Translations under genes and position numbers: made by a program | NCBI RefSeq assembly: GCF_004310665.1 | Contig: NZ_SIXF01000042.1 | Span: 1-38,252 of the forward strand | DNA: 38,252 nt | From: Pedobacter kyonggii | GTDB taxonomy: Bacteria; Bacteroidota; Bacteroidia; Sphingobacteriales; Sphingobacteriaceae | Direction of reading: 5' to 3' | Notes under the pieces: generated by a model | What the model was told of the DNA's origin: nothing | Seen by the model: only the letters and a program-made list of their open reading frames with translations | The model's database searches: none | In this document: positions 7,637 through 16,383 of the stretch, in pieces | Layout of the letters: each line of letters starts with the position of its first letter | How positions within the stretch are numbered: position 1 is the stretch's first letter

Positions 7637-8407
7637 TTATGCCCCTTTCTTCGAACCCAAACTCTGCATCAATTGATCATAAAGGTCGTCGCTTGTGGCT
7701 TTTTGTGGTTTCATCTTTTTAACCGTTGCCCGTTTGCCTTTAGACTTTGCTTTTATAATCTTCAATAATTCACTACTGTAATCATCTTTAAAGGCGCTCA
7801 AGTCGAATTTGGAGCTGTATTGTTTAATCAAGGCCAAGCCTACATCCATTTCTTTTTTGGTGATGGTAATATCATCAACCTTGTTAATTTCTGATAAACT
7901 CCTTATTTCCTGCTCAAACCTAATTTTAGTAATTACAATTACATGCTCCATAGGATGGATCACACAAAGATTTTCTGTGTTCCTTAATACGAACCTGGCC
8001 ACTCCGGCCTTACCCGATTTCTCTAAGGCCTTTAGCAATAAACCATAAGCTTTTTTGCCCTGCTTTTCAGGCTCGGTGTAATAAGAAGTTTCATAATAAA
8101 TAGGATTAATCTCTTTTATATCAACAAAATTCTCTAATTCAATAATTTTAGTTTTCTCAGGTGCAGCCTCTTCAAAATCGTGCTTATCTAGCACAACATA
8201 CCTGTCTTTTAAAAAATAGCCTCTAACAATCTTCTCATAAGGTACTTCTTTATGGGTATTTTCATTTACCCTTAAAAATTTAATCTTTGCGTGATCACGC
8301 TCATCGAGCATATCTAAGTCGAGATTACTATTCTGGACAGCAGAAAACAACTTAATTGGAATGTTTACCAAACCAAATCCAATAGAACCTTTCCATATTG
8401 ATCTCAT
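7637..8407 (-). CDS. ku: Non-homologous end-joining protein Ku
   Basis: The protein begins MRSIWKGSIGFGLVNIPIKLFSA, the near-invariant bacterial Ku N-terminus (start shown in short), so I prefer the ATG at 8405-8407 over one eight codons upstream. The core includes YEKIVRGYFLKDRYVVL, TSYYTEPEKQGKKAYGLLLKAL and LCVIHPMEHVIVITKIRF. About 256 residues is usual. The tail KSKGKRATVKKMKPQ is basic, as in Ku proteins that also bind DNA through their C-terminus. Ku forms a homodimer on broken DNA ends and recruits LigD. No ligD is in this window, so the partner must be elsewhere. It is divergent from the glycosyltransferase at 8537. Confidence 0.95.
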   Translation of the reverse strand: MRSIWKGSIGFGLVNIPIKLFSAVQNSNLDLDMLDERDHAKIKFLRVNENTHKEVPYEKIVRGYFLKDRYVVLDKHDFEEAAPEKTKIIELENFVDIKEINPIYYETSYYTEPEKQGKKAYGLLLKALEKSGKAGVARFVLRNTENLCVIHPMEHVIVITKIRFEQEIRSLSEINKVDDITITKKEMDVGLALIKQYSSKFDLSAFKDDYSSELLKIIKAKSKGKRATVKKMKPQKATSDDLYDQLMQSLGSKKGA

Positions 8408-8536
8408 AGTTAAATATTTACTTACTAACAAGTGTCTAAATCAGATTGTTTTGGCTTTATTAAGCGTAAATTGAGGAAATCACAAACTATTTAGATAATA
8501 CAATGTTATTTAAGTATCAACCCTATTTGAATACAT

Positions 8537-10807
8537 ATGAAAATCGCCTACATTTCAACCTATCCTCCTCGTGAATGCGGTTTAGCTACATTTAATCAAA
8601 ATTTGGTTAATGCCCTAAGTTTAAATCCTGCTTATAATTCACAGAAAAGCTTTGTTGTTGCATTAAATGAATCGGATGATGTTAATGAACACGATTACCC
8701 AAGCGAAGTGAAATTCGTTATCCGTCAGCAAAATCAAAAAGATTATATTGATGCTGCAGACTTTATCAATGACAGTGATGTAGATAGTTGTATTATTGAA
8801 CATGAATTCGGTATATATGGTGGCAACAGCGGCGTATTCTTATTGTCGTTAATTAATAGATTAAAAAAGCCATTCATTACCATTTTGCATACGGTTTTAA
8901 AAGAACCGAATTTTATGCAACAGACCATTATTAAAGAGATTGCAGTTAAATCATCTAAAATAGTGGTAATGAGCAAAAAAGCAGTCATGTTTTTAACCAG
9001 TATTTACCAGATCCCTAAGACTTCAATCAAATTAATTGAACATGGCGTTCCGGATCTGGAACCTATACCCAATAACGAAATTAAGCAGAGTGCGCTTTTT
9101 ACGGATCGAAAGGTGCTTTTTACATTTGGATTAATTAGCCGGAATAAAGGATTAGAAACGGTAATTAAAGCTCTTCCAGGAATTGTTGCTCAACACCCAG
9201 ATGTTTTATATGTGATTCTGGGCAATACTCATCCTGGCGTAGTAAAGCATAATGGCGAAGAGTATCGCGATAGTTTGAAAGCATTGGCAAAAGATTTAGG
9301 TGTAGAAAACAATATAGCTTTCGTTAATAAATTTGTATCTGAAGAAGAATTGCACCAGTATTTAACAGCCTGTTATTTATACATCACGCCCTATTTAAAT
9401 GAAGCTCAGATAACCAGTGGCACTTTATCTTATGCTATTGGTGCAGGTGCAGCAGTAGTTTCTACTCCATATTGGCATGCACAAGAGCTTTTAGCCGATA
9501 ATAGAGGCAAATTATTTGATTTCAAAAATGATGCACAACTGGCAACCATTGTTAATGAACTATTAAGTGATCAGGATAGATATCAAAAGCTGAGGCAAAA
9601 TGCCTACGAATATGGTTTAAATCTTCGATGGCCAGCCATTGGAAGTGTTTATCTTAACGTATTAAATGAAGCTATGGCTGTAGGAAAAAAGCCAGAAAGA
9701 ATTACTCCTCCTATTATTGATATAGAAGGTATGCCAGCGCTTAACTTAGATCATATTTCGCTATTAACAGATGATACCGGAATTATTCAGCATGCCCGTT
9801 TTGGCATTCCAAATCTGAAAGAAGGTTATTGCATTGATGATAATGCCAGAGCTTTGATTATGGCATTAATGGCTATTGAGCAGGATAAAAATCCTAAAGC
9901 TTTAAAATTCATGCCTGTTTATCTCAGCTTTATTCAATATATGCAAACCGATGATGGGAATTTTAGGAATTTCTTGAGCTTTAACCGCAATTATTTGGAT
10001 GAAATAGGCTCAGAAGATTCTTTTGGCCGTACCATCTGGTCATTGGGTTATTTAGTTTGCAGTGCACCCAACAATTCTTACCGTGAATTTGGTAGAGAAT
10101 TATTTTCGCATTCTATTCCGCATTTTAAAGCATTAAAATATCTCCGTGGAAAAGCCAATACCATTATTGGTCTATCCTATTATCTCTGTGCCCATCCTGG
10201 TGATGAGTTAATTACAAAAGAAATCAATATGCTGGCCAATTCATTAATGGCATCTTATCAAGACAATAAGGATGGCGATTGGCATTGGTTTGAAGATATT
10301 CTTACCTATGATAATGCAATCCTTCCTTTGGCTTTGCTTCATCATTACGAAGTGACCGGAAATACAACATCTTATAAAATTGCGATGGAGAGTATTGAAT
10401 TTTTGAATAGTTTCTCTTTCGAAAATGGATATCTCAATCCGGTTGGAAATGCGGGATGGATGAAAAAACATGGGAAAAATCCTATATATGACCAACAGGC
10501 TATAGAAACGATGGCAATGGTTTTACTCTATGCTAAAACATTCGAGGTAACCAAAGATGATAAATATTTAAATTTAATGCATATCAGCTACGAGTGGTTC
10601 TTAGGGAAAAACAGCCTGCATATTCCTTTATACGATTTTGAAACACATGGATGTGCAGATGGACTACAGTTTAACAGTGTAAACAGGAATCAAGGTGCTG
10701 AGAGTACATTGGCCTATTTTATCTCCCATTTGGCCATATTAAAGGCTGCAGAAGCAGAATATGAAACGCTGTCGTCTCCCTTGGTGGAGGCAGATAAGTG
10801 TAGCTAG
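8537..10807 (+). CDS. GT4 glycosyltransferase fused to an alpha/alpha-toroid domain
   Basis: Residues 1 to about 390 form a GT-B retaining glycosyltransferase of the GT4 type: MKIAYISTYPPRECGLATFN, acceptor-side IIEHEFGIYGG, KVLFTFGLISRNKGLE and the nucleotide-sugar region EAQITSGTLSYAIGAG near 288-318. Residues about 400-745 are helix-rich (HISLLTDDTGIIQHARFG, YCIDDNARALIMAL, GRTIWSLGYLV, WHWFEDILTYDNAILP), consistent with an alpha/alpha toroid as in six-hairpin glycosidases. At 756 residues it is about twice a plain GT4. There is no signal peptide, so it acts in the cytosol. The facing neighbour is a GH130 enzyme, a family acting on beta-mannosides, so a mannosyl product is a reasonable guess. 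A GAAA-loop terminator follows. Substrate and the activity of the toroid half are unknown. Confidence 0.85.
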   Translation: MKIAYISTYPPRECGLATFNQNLVNALSLNPAYNSQKSFVVALNESDDVNEHDYPSEVKFVIRQQNQKDYIDAADFINDSDVDSCIIEHEFGIYGGNSGVFLLSLINRLKKPFITILHTVLKEPNFMQQTIIKEIAVKSSKIVVMSKKAVMFLTSIYQIPKTSIKLIEHGVPDLEPIPNNEIKQSALFTDRKVLFTFGLISRNKGLETVIKALPGIVAQHPDVLYVILGNTHPGVVKHNGEEYRDSLKALAKDLGVENNIAFVNKFVSEEELHQYLTACYLYITPYLNEAQITSGTLSYAIGAGAAVVSTPYWHAQELLADNRGKLFDFKNDAQLATIVNELLSDQDRYQKLRQNAYEYGLNLRWPAIGSVYLNVLNEAMAVGKKPERITPPIIDIEGMPALNLDHISLLTDDTGIIQHARFGIPNLKEGYCIDDNARALIMALMAIEQDKNPKALKFMPVYLSFIQYMQTDDGNFRNFLSFNRNYLDEIGSEDSFGRTIWSLGYLVCSAPNNSYREFGRELFSHSIPHFKALKYLRGKANTIIGLSYYLCAHPGDELITKEINMLANSLMASYQDNKDGDWHWFEDILTYDNAILPLALLHHYEVTGNTTSYKIAMESIEFLNSFSFENGYLNPVGNAGWMKKHGKNPIYDQQAIETMAMVLLYAKTFEVTKDDKYLNLMHISYEWFLGKNSLHIPLYDFETHGCADGLQFNSVNRNQGAESTLAYFISHLAILKAAEAEYETLSSPLVEADKCS

Positions 10808-10832
10808 AAGAAGTTACCCCGAAAAGATAAAA

Positions 10833-10862
10833 AAAGGCTGATTCAGAAATGAATCAGCCTTT
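10833..10862 (+). terminator. Intrinsic terminator with GAAA tetraloop
   Basis: AAAGGCTGATTCA (10833-10845) pairs perfectly with TGAATCAGCCTTT (10850-10862) around a GAAA loop, 26 nt past the glycosyltransferase stop. Confidence 0.88.
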
Positions 10863-10903
10863 TGTGGTATTTGCTTAAACGAATTAAGTTAAGACGATCG
10901 TTG

Positions 10904-11008
10904 CCCTGAATCTATTTCAGGGTATATCTGGCCTTAATGATAGATATTGAAATAAGTTCTGCATGCGGATCTTACTAATCGTTACGTCACCCTGAATTTA
11001 TTTCAGGG
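10904..11008. repeat. Two copies of the CCCTGAA-N5-TTCAGGG palindrome
   Basis: CCCTGAA-TCTAT-TTCAGGG (10904-10922) and CCCTGAA-TTTAT-TTCAGGG (10990-11008) lie in the convergent gap between the glycosyltransferase and GH130 genes. Flanks such as GTCAC before and TCTATCT after match the other copies at 378 and 17263 when read on the opposite strand. They may serve as terminator or stabiliser hairpins, but their dispersal points to a repeat family. Confidence 0.65.
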
Positions 11009-11039
11009 TCTATCTAGTCCTTCATGATTTAGATTCAAA

Positions 11040-12506
11040 TTAATTATTTTCCAGCAATTTAGCTAGCAGCAACTCCAAATTTACACTAGCAAACGAGGAA
11101 CTATAATCAGATAAACCATAAGGAATAATTAATTCGCCATTACTGATAATTGATCCGCAGGAATATACCACGTTGGGCACATAACCTTCACGTTCATCAT
11201 TATTCGGAATAATCAACGGTTCTTTTAAATGGCCTATTTCGATACTTGGGTTTTCAAGATCCAATAAACTTACCCCGATACAGTATCTCCGCATTGGCCC
11301 TACCCCATGTGTAATTACAATCCATCCTTTTTCTGTTTCTATCGGAGAGCCACAATTGCCGATCTGTACCAGCTCCCAATCGTACCGTGGTTGTTTTAAA
11401 AGAACCGGGTTTTCCCATACATTAACTTTATCAGAAAACATCAGGTAATTGTTCCAGCCGTCTATCCGGCTCATCATCACATATTTCCCTTTAATTTTTC
11501 GTGGAAATAATGCCAGATTCTTATTTTGTGCACCATCGCCATAAAGTGGGATCACTTTAAACTCATAAAAATCTTCAGTTTGTACTAGTTTGGGAATAAT
11601 TAAAGAACCGTCGAAAGCAGTGTATGTGGCGTAGTACAGTACTTTGCCATCATCTTTAATAAATTTTACAAAACGTGCGTCTTCAATTCCTTTACGCTCA
11701 AATTCAGAAATCGGGAAAATTACACGGTCAGAAATATCTGTATCTTTTGAAAAAGTTATGGTGTGGTAAGTGTCTGATAGCCAAAGTATTTTATCGTACT
11801 CGATTAAACGATCCGGGTTTTCTTTATGTAAACTTTTAGAATCTTTAATGATATTGCTCAAACTGGTATATTCAAATTTATCATCCAGTTTTGATTCAAT
11901 TTCCTCTAATACAGAAGGATCAATCTGCGCGTAGGCTGCTTTTTTTAAGAATAGTTTTTTTACGTAAATGGCATTCTTCACCACCTCAGCCTCATCCACA
12001 TAATTTCCAACAGGTAAAACCTGGATATTATTGTCTTTGTCAATTAAAGCCCGACGGAAAACAATAGAAGAAATGTGACCTTCGCCAACAGCCCTAAAAC
12101 TAATAATTACCCGCTTTTCGCCTTCTACTAAATCGGTTTGATCAGGGTCGTCTACAATACTTGGATTGAAAAAGGCGGCAGATTCAATAGAGTATTCGTG
12201 GGTAAAATAAGCGCCAATAAGCAGCTTGGTATATTCATCCAAATCCTCTATTTCAGTACCTAGCGCAATAAATTGCTTTTTTAATTTTTTGCAGTGGCGG
12301 CTTAATATTTTAGTGATATTTCGATGCCTTTTAGAATATTCCTGTAAGATGGGCGATATCAACGAAAAAACTTTTTCGTCTGAAAACTCTAAAACCTTCC
12401 TGATTACTTCTAATGCTCTCTCCTCTCCGTTAAAAAAAAAACGGGCAATAACTCTTTTAGTATCCGGGTTAACCTTAACAGGTTTACGTTCTATGTATAA
12501 TCTCAT
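11040..12506 (-). CDS. Glycoside hydrolase/phosphorylase family 130 with N-terminal helical extension
   Basis: The five-bladed propeller signature of GH130 is visible: ESAAFFNPSIV near 107-117, RAVGEGHISSI near 138-148, the catalytic-Asp motif IEDARFVKF near 270-278, THGVGPMRRYCIGVSLLDLE near 398-417 and GYVPNVVYSCG near 445. GH130 enzymes phosphorolyse or hydrolyse beta-mannosidic bonds. At 488 residues it exceeds the usual 320-400 because of about 100 mainly helical N-terminal residues (KVLEFSDEKVFSLISPILQE and so on), known in some GH130 subfamilies. There is no signal peptide, so it is cytosolic. It faces the GT4-toroid gene tail to tail. I cannot tell phosphorylase from hydrolase by eye, because that depends on the phosphate-binding Arg/His residues. 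Confidence 0.88.
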   Translation of the reverse strand: MRLYIERKPVKVNPDTKRVIARFFFNGEERALEVIRKVLEFSDEKVFSLISPILQEYSKRHRNITKILSRHCKKLKKQFIALGTEIEDLDEYTKLLIGAYFTHEYSIESAAFFNPSIVDDPDQTDLVEGEKRVIISFRAVGEGHISSIVFRRALIDKDNNIQVLPVGNYVDEAEVVKNAIYVKKLFLKKAAYAQIDPSVLEEIESKLDDKFEYTSLSNIIKDSKSLHKENPDRLIEYDKILWLSDTYHTITFSKDTDISDRVIFPISEFERKGIEDARFVKFIKDDGKVLYYATYTAFDGSLIIPKLVQTEDFYEFKVIPLYGDGAQNKNLALFPRKIKGKYVMMSRIDGWNNYLMFSDKVNVWENPVLLKQPRYDWELVQIGNCGSPIETEKGWIVITHGVGPMRRYCIGVSLLDLENPSIEIGHLKEPLIIPNNDEREGYVPNVVYSCGSIISNGELIIPYGLSDYSSSFASVNLELLLAKLLENN

Positions 12507-12685
12507 TATTTATGCTGTTTGTAGTAATTTAAAGCCTTCGTCCTTATTTATTCCAACTTTATATTAACGAAATTTACGACTTAATTGTTTATATTATCTA
12601 CAGTATTTGCACATAATTTTTACCTTTAGTTATTCACTCTTATATATTAATTAAACCTTAAATGCATTACTAAAAAGCAGATAAC

Positions 12686-13753
12686 ATGATTCCGTCAGAT
12701 GAAACCTTGCGTTTAGGAAAATTAGGATACTACGAGATTTTAAGTACACCTGCAGAAAGTGCTTTTGATCAGATTGCACAATTGGCTGCTGAAATATTTG
12801 ATGTTCCGAACGCAGGTATCGGTTTTCAGATGGATGGCGACATTTTTATGAAAGCTCAAGTTGGATCATCAATCGGCTTAACTTTAAAAAGTGATGCATA
12901 TACTTTTTTTGCCTCTACTCCGATCAGCTCGCCTGAGGGTTATCATCTTGGCCTGATTTACGTCGCCGATACTAAATTTAAAACAGCCGAAGAGCGGCAG
13001 CTAAAAATGCTTAGGCATTTAGCTGGTATGGTAATGGAAAAACTGGAATCTAGAATTGCAACTAGAAGAGCTTTAAGGGCCTACGATGATCGTTTACATG
13101 TGCTTGTTCATGATCTTAAAAACCCGATGACAACCATTTCACTTCAATCTGAATTGCTGGGACGTATTCTAGGTATTGATGACAAGGCTTCATTGATTGC
13201 CGGCAAGATTAATGCACAATCGAAAAGAATAATTGATAATCTGAATGATATTTTAAGCGTTGCACGGAAAGAAGCACACTCATTTAAGCCCAAAAAAGCG
13301 AAAGTTGACCTTAAAGAAGTGCTCGACGAAGTAAAGTTTAATTTGAATTTAACGCTTAAACAGAAAAAACAAACCGTTTTGATCGATATTGAAGCTCCGG
13401 TAGAAATCTTTGGTGATGCGGATAAACTTAAGGTTGTTTTTAGCCAATTACTGGACAATGCCATTAAATTTTCTCCAAAAGGAAAGGAAATTAAAATATC
13501 ACATCAAACTGCAGAAAATGAGGTAACCATTGCAATAAAAGATAACGGTGTGGGCTTAACAGAAGAAGATCTTGATAAAATTTTCTTAAAATTCGCAACA
13601 TTAACGGCTATCGCTACAGATCATGAAAATACCTATGGTTTGGGATTAATCACCGTAAATGCATTAGTGGATATACATAAGGGAAAGTTGTGGGTGGAAA
13701 GTGAAGGAAAAGATTTAGGTACGACTTTTTACGTAGCACTACCCATTAAATAG
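12686..13753 (+). CDS. Sensor histidine kinase with a shortened GAF domain
   Basis: Residues about 1-120 are GAF-like: RLGKLGYYEILSTPAESAFD, IFDVPNAGIGFQMDGDIFMK, then directly FFASTPISSPEGYHLGLIYV. HisKA carries H142 in LVHDLKNPMTTISLQ. The HATPase part has the N box LLDNAIKFSPKG, DNGVGL near 286-291 and YGLGLITVNAL near 320. No membrane span is present, so it is cytosolic. The GAF domain lacks the roughly 35-residue segment between strands 3 and 5 (in relatives, the part around SFCAHAI and the following Asp-rich loop), so ligand binding may be lost. It ends overlapping the convergent phosphoesterase by 15 bp. The cognate regulator is unknown. Confidence 0.9.
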   Translation: MIPSDETLRLGKLGYYEILSTPAESAFDQIAQLAAEIFDVPNAGIGFQMDGDIFMKAQVGSSIGLTLKSDAYTFFASTPISSPEGYHLGLIYVADTKFKTAEERQLKMLRHLAGMVMEKLESRIATRRALRAYDDRLHVLVHDLKNPMTTISLQSELLGRILGIDDKASLIAGKINAQSKRIIDNLNDILSVARKEAHSFKPKKAKVDLKEVLDEVKFNLNLTLKQKKQTVLIDIEAPVEIFGDADKLKVVFSQLLDNAIKFSPKGKEIKISHQTAENEVTIAIKDNGVGLTEEDLDKIFLKFATLTAIATDHENTYGLGLITVNALVDIHKGKLWVESEGKDLGTTFYVALPIK

Positions 13754-14842
13754 ATTTAAATCTAATAAATCGCTGAGTTTCATTTCCTCGAGTAAAATTC
13801 TTTCAGGAATAGCATTTCTATGGTACGACCATTTTATTAATCTTATAAAGCCATTCTCGATTTCGATACCAGTTATATCGCCATCACTAAAACAACAACA
13901 TCCGCTATTAAAGTAACCCGGTTTGTATTTGCCGAAACGTGGCGTTTTATCTCCTTCTTTTATTAGTTTACGAAGCGCTGCATTTAAAACAGCAAGATCA
14001 TCAGCATTCTTTTCTTTTTTTGCTTTTTTAAGTTTTATATAAATCCGCTCCAGGTGTGTTAATGATGCGAAAACCGGCTGATGTGTATGTCCGGTAATTA
14101 AAGTTAGGTTCTTTTTTGTAGTTACCCAGCTGTACATTAGTGCATTATGTGCTGTTTTAAGTTGGTTGCTGTATGCTGGTGTATTGGGGTTAATTTGAAG
14201 GTACGATTGCAGTGGCGCCCAAACTGTACTCACAAACCATTTGCTAAACCAGTTTCCATCACTCTGTAAATCGCCCTGATGACCGTGGGTCAAGAAAATA
14301 TCAAGTTTACTTTCGCCTATCGGCATTCTTAAGATAGCCCCTTCATAAATGTGGATTTTGGTTCCATAAATTCTATTGAGGTTAAAGCCGGCTAAAGGAT
14401 CATTATCCCAATATAAATCGTGGTTACCAAATATTTTAGTGAAATGGTTTTTTGAAATAAAAGCTTTTTCTGCTTCGAAAGCATCCTTATTGTGTTTAAT
14501 TACAGATTCTAGCAAATTCTCCCAAAGTTCCTCACTGTCGCCCAAATTTATGTAATGGAAATCTTGCTGGTTGTAATATTCGAGTGCCTTTAAATAATTC
14601 TTTTCAGCTAAAGTAAAATCATCGGCATAATCGCGGGCACCTTTATGCTGGTCAGATAAAATGATAAATTTATCAGTTTCTGTAACTTCAAAAATAGGTC
14701 CCCGTTTACCAGGTGTTGTATTGATGTTTTTGTATAGTTTATTTAAAGCCGTGTGGATACGTTTACGGTTTGGCCTTGAACCAAATTTATTCGACATGCG
14801 AATAATCCAGGCACTGAGTAAACGTTGTAAGAGTTTCCGCAT
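13739..14842 (-). CDS. Calcineurin-like metallophosphoesterase
   Basis: All metal-binding motifs of the family appear in order: D64-x-H66 in LSDQHKGAR, GD (101-102) in INLGDSEELW, GNHD (139-142), H near 186 in THGHQGD and GHTH near 247 in ITGHTHQP. These bind two metal ions for phosphoester cleavage. The 367-residue length, with a basic N-terminus (MRKLLQRLLSAWIIR) and the GYFNSGCCCFSDGDITGIEI segment near the end, fits the larger cytosolic bacterial members. The substrate cannot be predicted. An alternative start at Met16 is possible. It converges on the histidine kinase gene and shares its last 15 bp. Confidence 0.88.
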   Translation of the reverse strand: MRKLLQRLLSAWIIRMSNKFGSRPNRKRIHTALNKLYKNINTTPGKRGPIFEVTETDKFIILSDQHKGARDYADDFTLAEKNYLKALEYYNQQDFHYINLGDSEELWENLLESVIKHNKDAFEAEKAFISKNHFTKIFGNHDLYWDNDPLAGFNLNRIYGTKIHIYEGAILRMPIGESKLDIFLTHGHQGDLQSDGNWFSKWFVSTVWAPLQSYLQINPNTPAYSNQLKTAHNALMYSWVTTKKNLTLITGHTHQPVFASLTHLERIYIKLKKAKKEKNADDLAVLNAALRKLIKEGDKTPRFGKYKPGYFNSGCCCFSDGDITGIEIENGFIRLIKWSYHRNAIPERILLEEMKLSDLLDLNLFNG

Positions 14843-14962
14843 TTATGAATGAGTCTTCGCTATTGAATAGTTTCTCAAAATAACAAAAAATATCATCAAT
14901 CGTTTTTTCTGAAAAGCAATAGTTGTAACTCTTAGGTTAGGTTCGGCCTTGCTTTCCGTTTT

Positions 14963-14983
14963 ATGTCGATGAAAAATCGACAT
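14963..14983. repeat. Short hairpin ATGTCGAT-GAAAA-ATCGACAT
   Basis: A perfect 8-bp stem with a GAAAA loop lies in the divergent gap between the phosphoesterase and the DUF763 gene. No T-tract follows, so it is not a standard terminator. Part of a promoter-region operator or an intergenic repeat are both possible. Confidence 0.35.
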
Positions 14984-15084
14984 GCTCACTCCAATCAAGT
15001 TTAGTTTACACCGGTTAATCGCTTTTATTAAAGTCAGGTCCTTTCTATCCCTAATAAAATAAAGCTTTTTTTTAAATATTTTAC

Positions 15085-15092
15085 TAAATTTG
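15085..15092 (+). promoter_or_regulatory. Possible -7 element TAAATTTG for the DUF763 gene
   Basis: TAAATTTG matches the Bacteroidota -7 consensus TAnnTTTG and ends 6 nt before the ATG at 15099. If used, transcription would start at or next to the start codon, giving a leaderless mRNA. I see no clear TTTG at the -33 distance, so support is weak. Confidence 0.25.
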
Positions 15093-15098
15093 TTAGTA

Positions 15099-16301
15099 AT
15101 GAAAAGGTCAGGAAGCGCAGATTTACCCCTACATTATGGCCATGTACCACCATGGCTGGCGCAGCGTATGGCAACACTTGGTCTGGCTATAACGGAAGCT
15201 ATACTATTAGAGTATGGTAAAGCAGAAGTAATACGCCGTTTAAGCAATCCTTTTTGGTTTCAGAGTTTAGGCGCTGTAATGGGTATGGACTGGCATTCAT
15301 CTGGCATTACGACATCGGTAATGGGTGCTTTAAAGAAATCGATCAATCCCTTATCGAAAGAGTTGGGCATTTACATCTGTGGAGGCAAAGGAAAACACAG
15401 CAGAGAAACGCCAAATGAACTTTTAAAAATTGCCGATAAAACAGGTTTAAATGGGACAGCATTGGTTCGGGCCAGTAAACTTAGTGCAAAAGTAGACAAT
15501 ACGGCCATTCAAGATGGTTTTCAATTGTATCTTCATAGTTTTATTTTAAGCAGCGAAGGCGATTGGGCTGTGGTGCAACAAGGCATGAGCGATAGTAGCT
15601 CGACAGCAAGAAGATACCACTGGCATTCTGAAAACTTAAAATCTTTTGTCGAAGAACCGCATACCGGTATCTGTGGTATTAATCAAGGCAAGATCCTGAA
15701 CCTCACGGCTAATGATGCTGATAAGACCAGACAGAGTATGATGAGCATTACAGCTGAATCGCCAGTAAGAATGCTTAATGAAATACAAAAATTGGTATTG
15801 CCCGATCATCATGAGCTAAGATCAAAAGATGTAGATTTAAAACGTTTAGGAAGTATCTTGTGGCTAGCACAGGAAAAGCAACCGAGAGATTTTGAAGAAT
15901 TATTATTACTCGAAGGCATGGGGCCAAGAACCTTACAATCGATGGCTTTAGTGAGTGAGGTGATTTATGGTACACCTTCACGATTTAGCGACCCTGCCCG
16001 TTATTCTTTTGCACATGGCGGTAAAGATGGGCATCCCTTCCCTGTTCCGGTAAATGTTTATGATGAGACCATAAGTGTTTTGCAGAAAGCAATTGAAAAA
16101 GCGAAGATTGGAAATACAGATAAACAACAAGCCATCAAATCTCTACATCAAATTGCACAAAATGCAGAAAAAGACTTTGTTCCGAACATGGATTTTGAAA
16201 AGGTAATTCAAAAAGAACGTGCTGAAAGCTGGAAATATGGTGGCAGAACAGTTTTTGGGAAAGAAAAGCCACCAAAGAATGAGCAATTGAAGTTGTTTTA
16301 A
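15099..16301 (+). CDS. DUF763 family protein
   Basis: The protein begins MKRSGSADLPLHYGHVPPWL, the conserved start of the DUF763 family, so I take the ATG at 15099 rather than the in-frame TTG at 15090. Other conserved blocks are GAVMGMDWHSSGITTSV, YICGGKGKHSRETPNEL, DGFQLYLHSFIL, WHSENLKSFVEEPH and GKDGHPFPVPVNVYDETI. Near residues 268-285 LLLEGMGPRTLQSMALVSE looks like a helix-hairpin-helix DNA-binding motif. DUF763 proteins occur across archaea and bacteria and have no established function. The conserved His/Asp/Glu blocks and the HhH-like turn suggest, as inference only, a nucleic-acid role. About 400 residues is normal for the family. Confidence 0.88.
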   Translation: MKRSGSADLPLHYGHVPPWLAQRMATLGLAITEAILLEYGKAEVIRRLSNPFWFQSLGAVMGMDWHSSGITTSVMGALKKSINPLSKELGIYICGGKGKHSRETPNELLKIADKTGLNGTALVRASKLSAKVDNTAIQDGFQLYLHSFILSSEGDWAVVQQGMSDSSSTARRYHWHSENLKSFVEEPHTGICGINQGKILNLTANDADKTRQSMMSITAESPVRMLNEIQKLVLPDHHELRSKDVDLKRLGSILWLAQEKQPRDFEELLLLEGMGPRTLQSMALVSEVIYGTPSRFSDPARYSFAHGGKDGHPFPVPVNVYDETISVLQKAIEKAKIGNTDKQQAIKSLHQIAQNAEKDFVPNMDFEKVIQKERAESWKYGGRTVFGKEKPPKNEQLKLF

Positions 16302-16383
16302 GTTGGTTTTTTATACTTAACATTCCAAAAAGCTTGCGGATTGCAGAATGAAAAGGTTCTCTGACCAGCAATCCTATCCCTAA

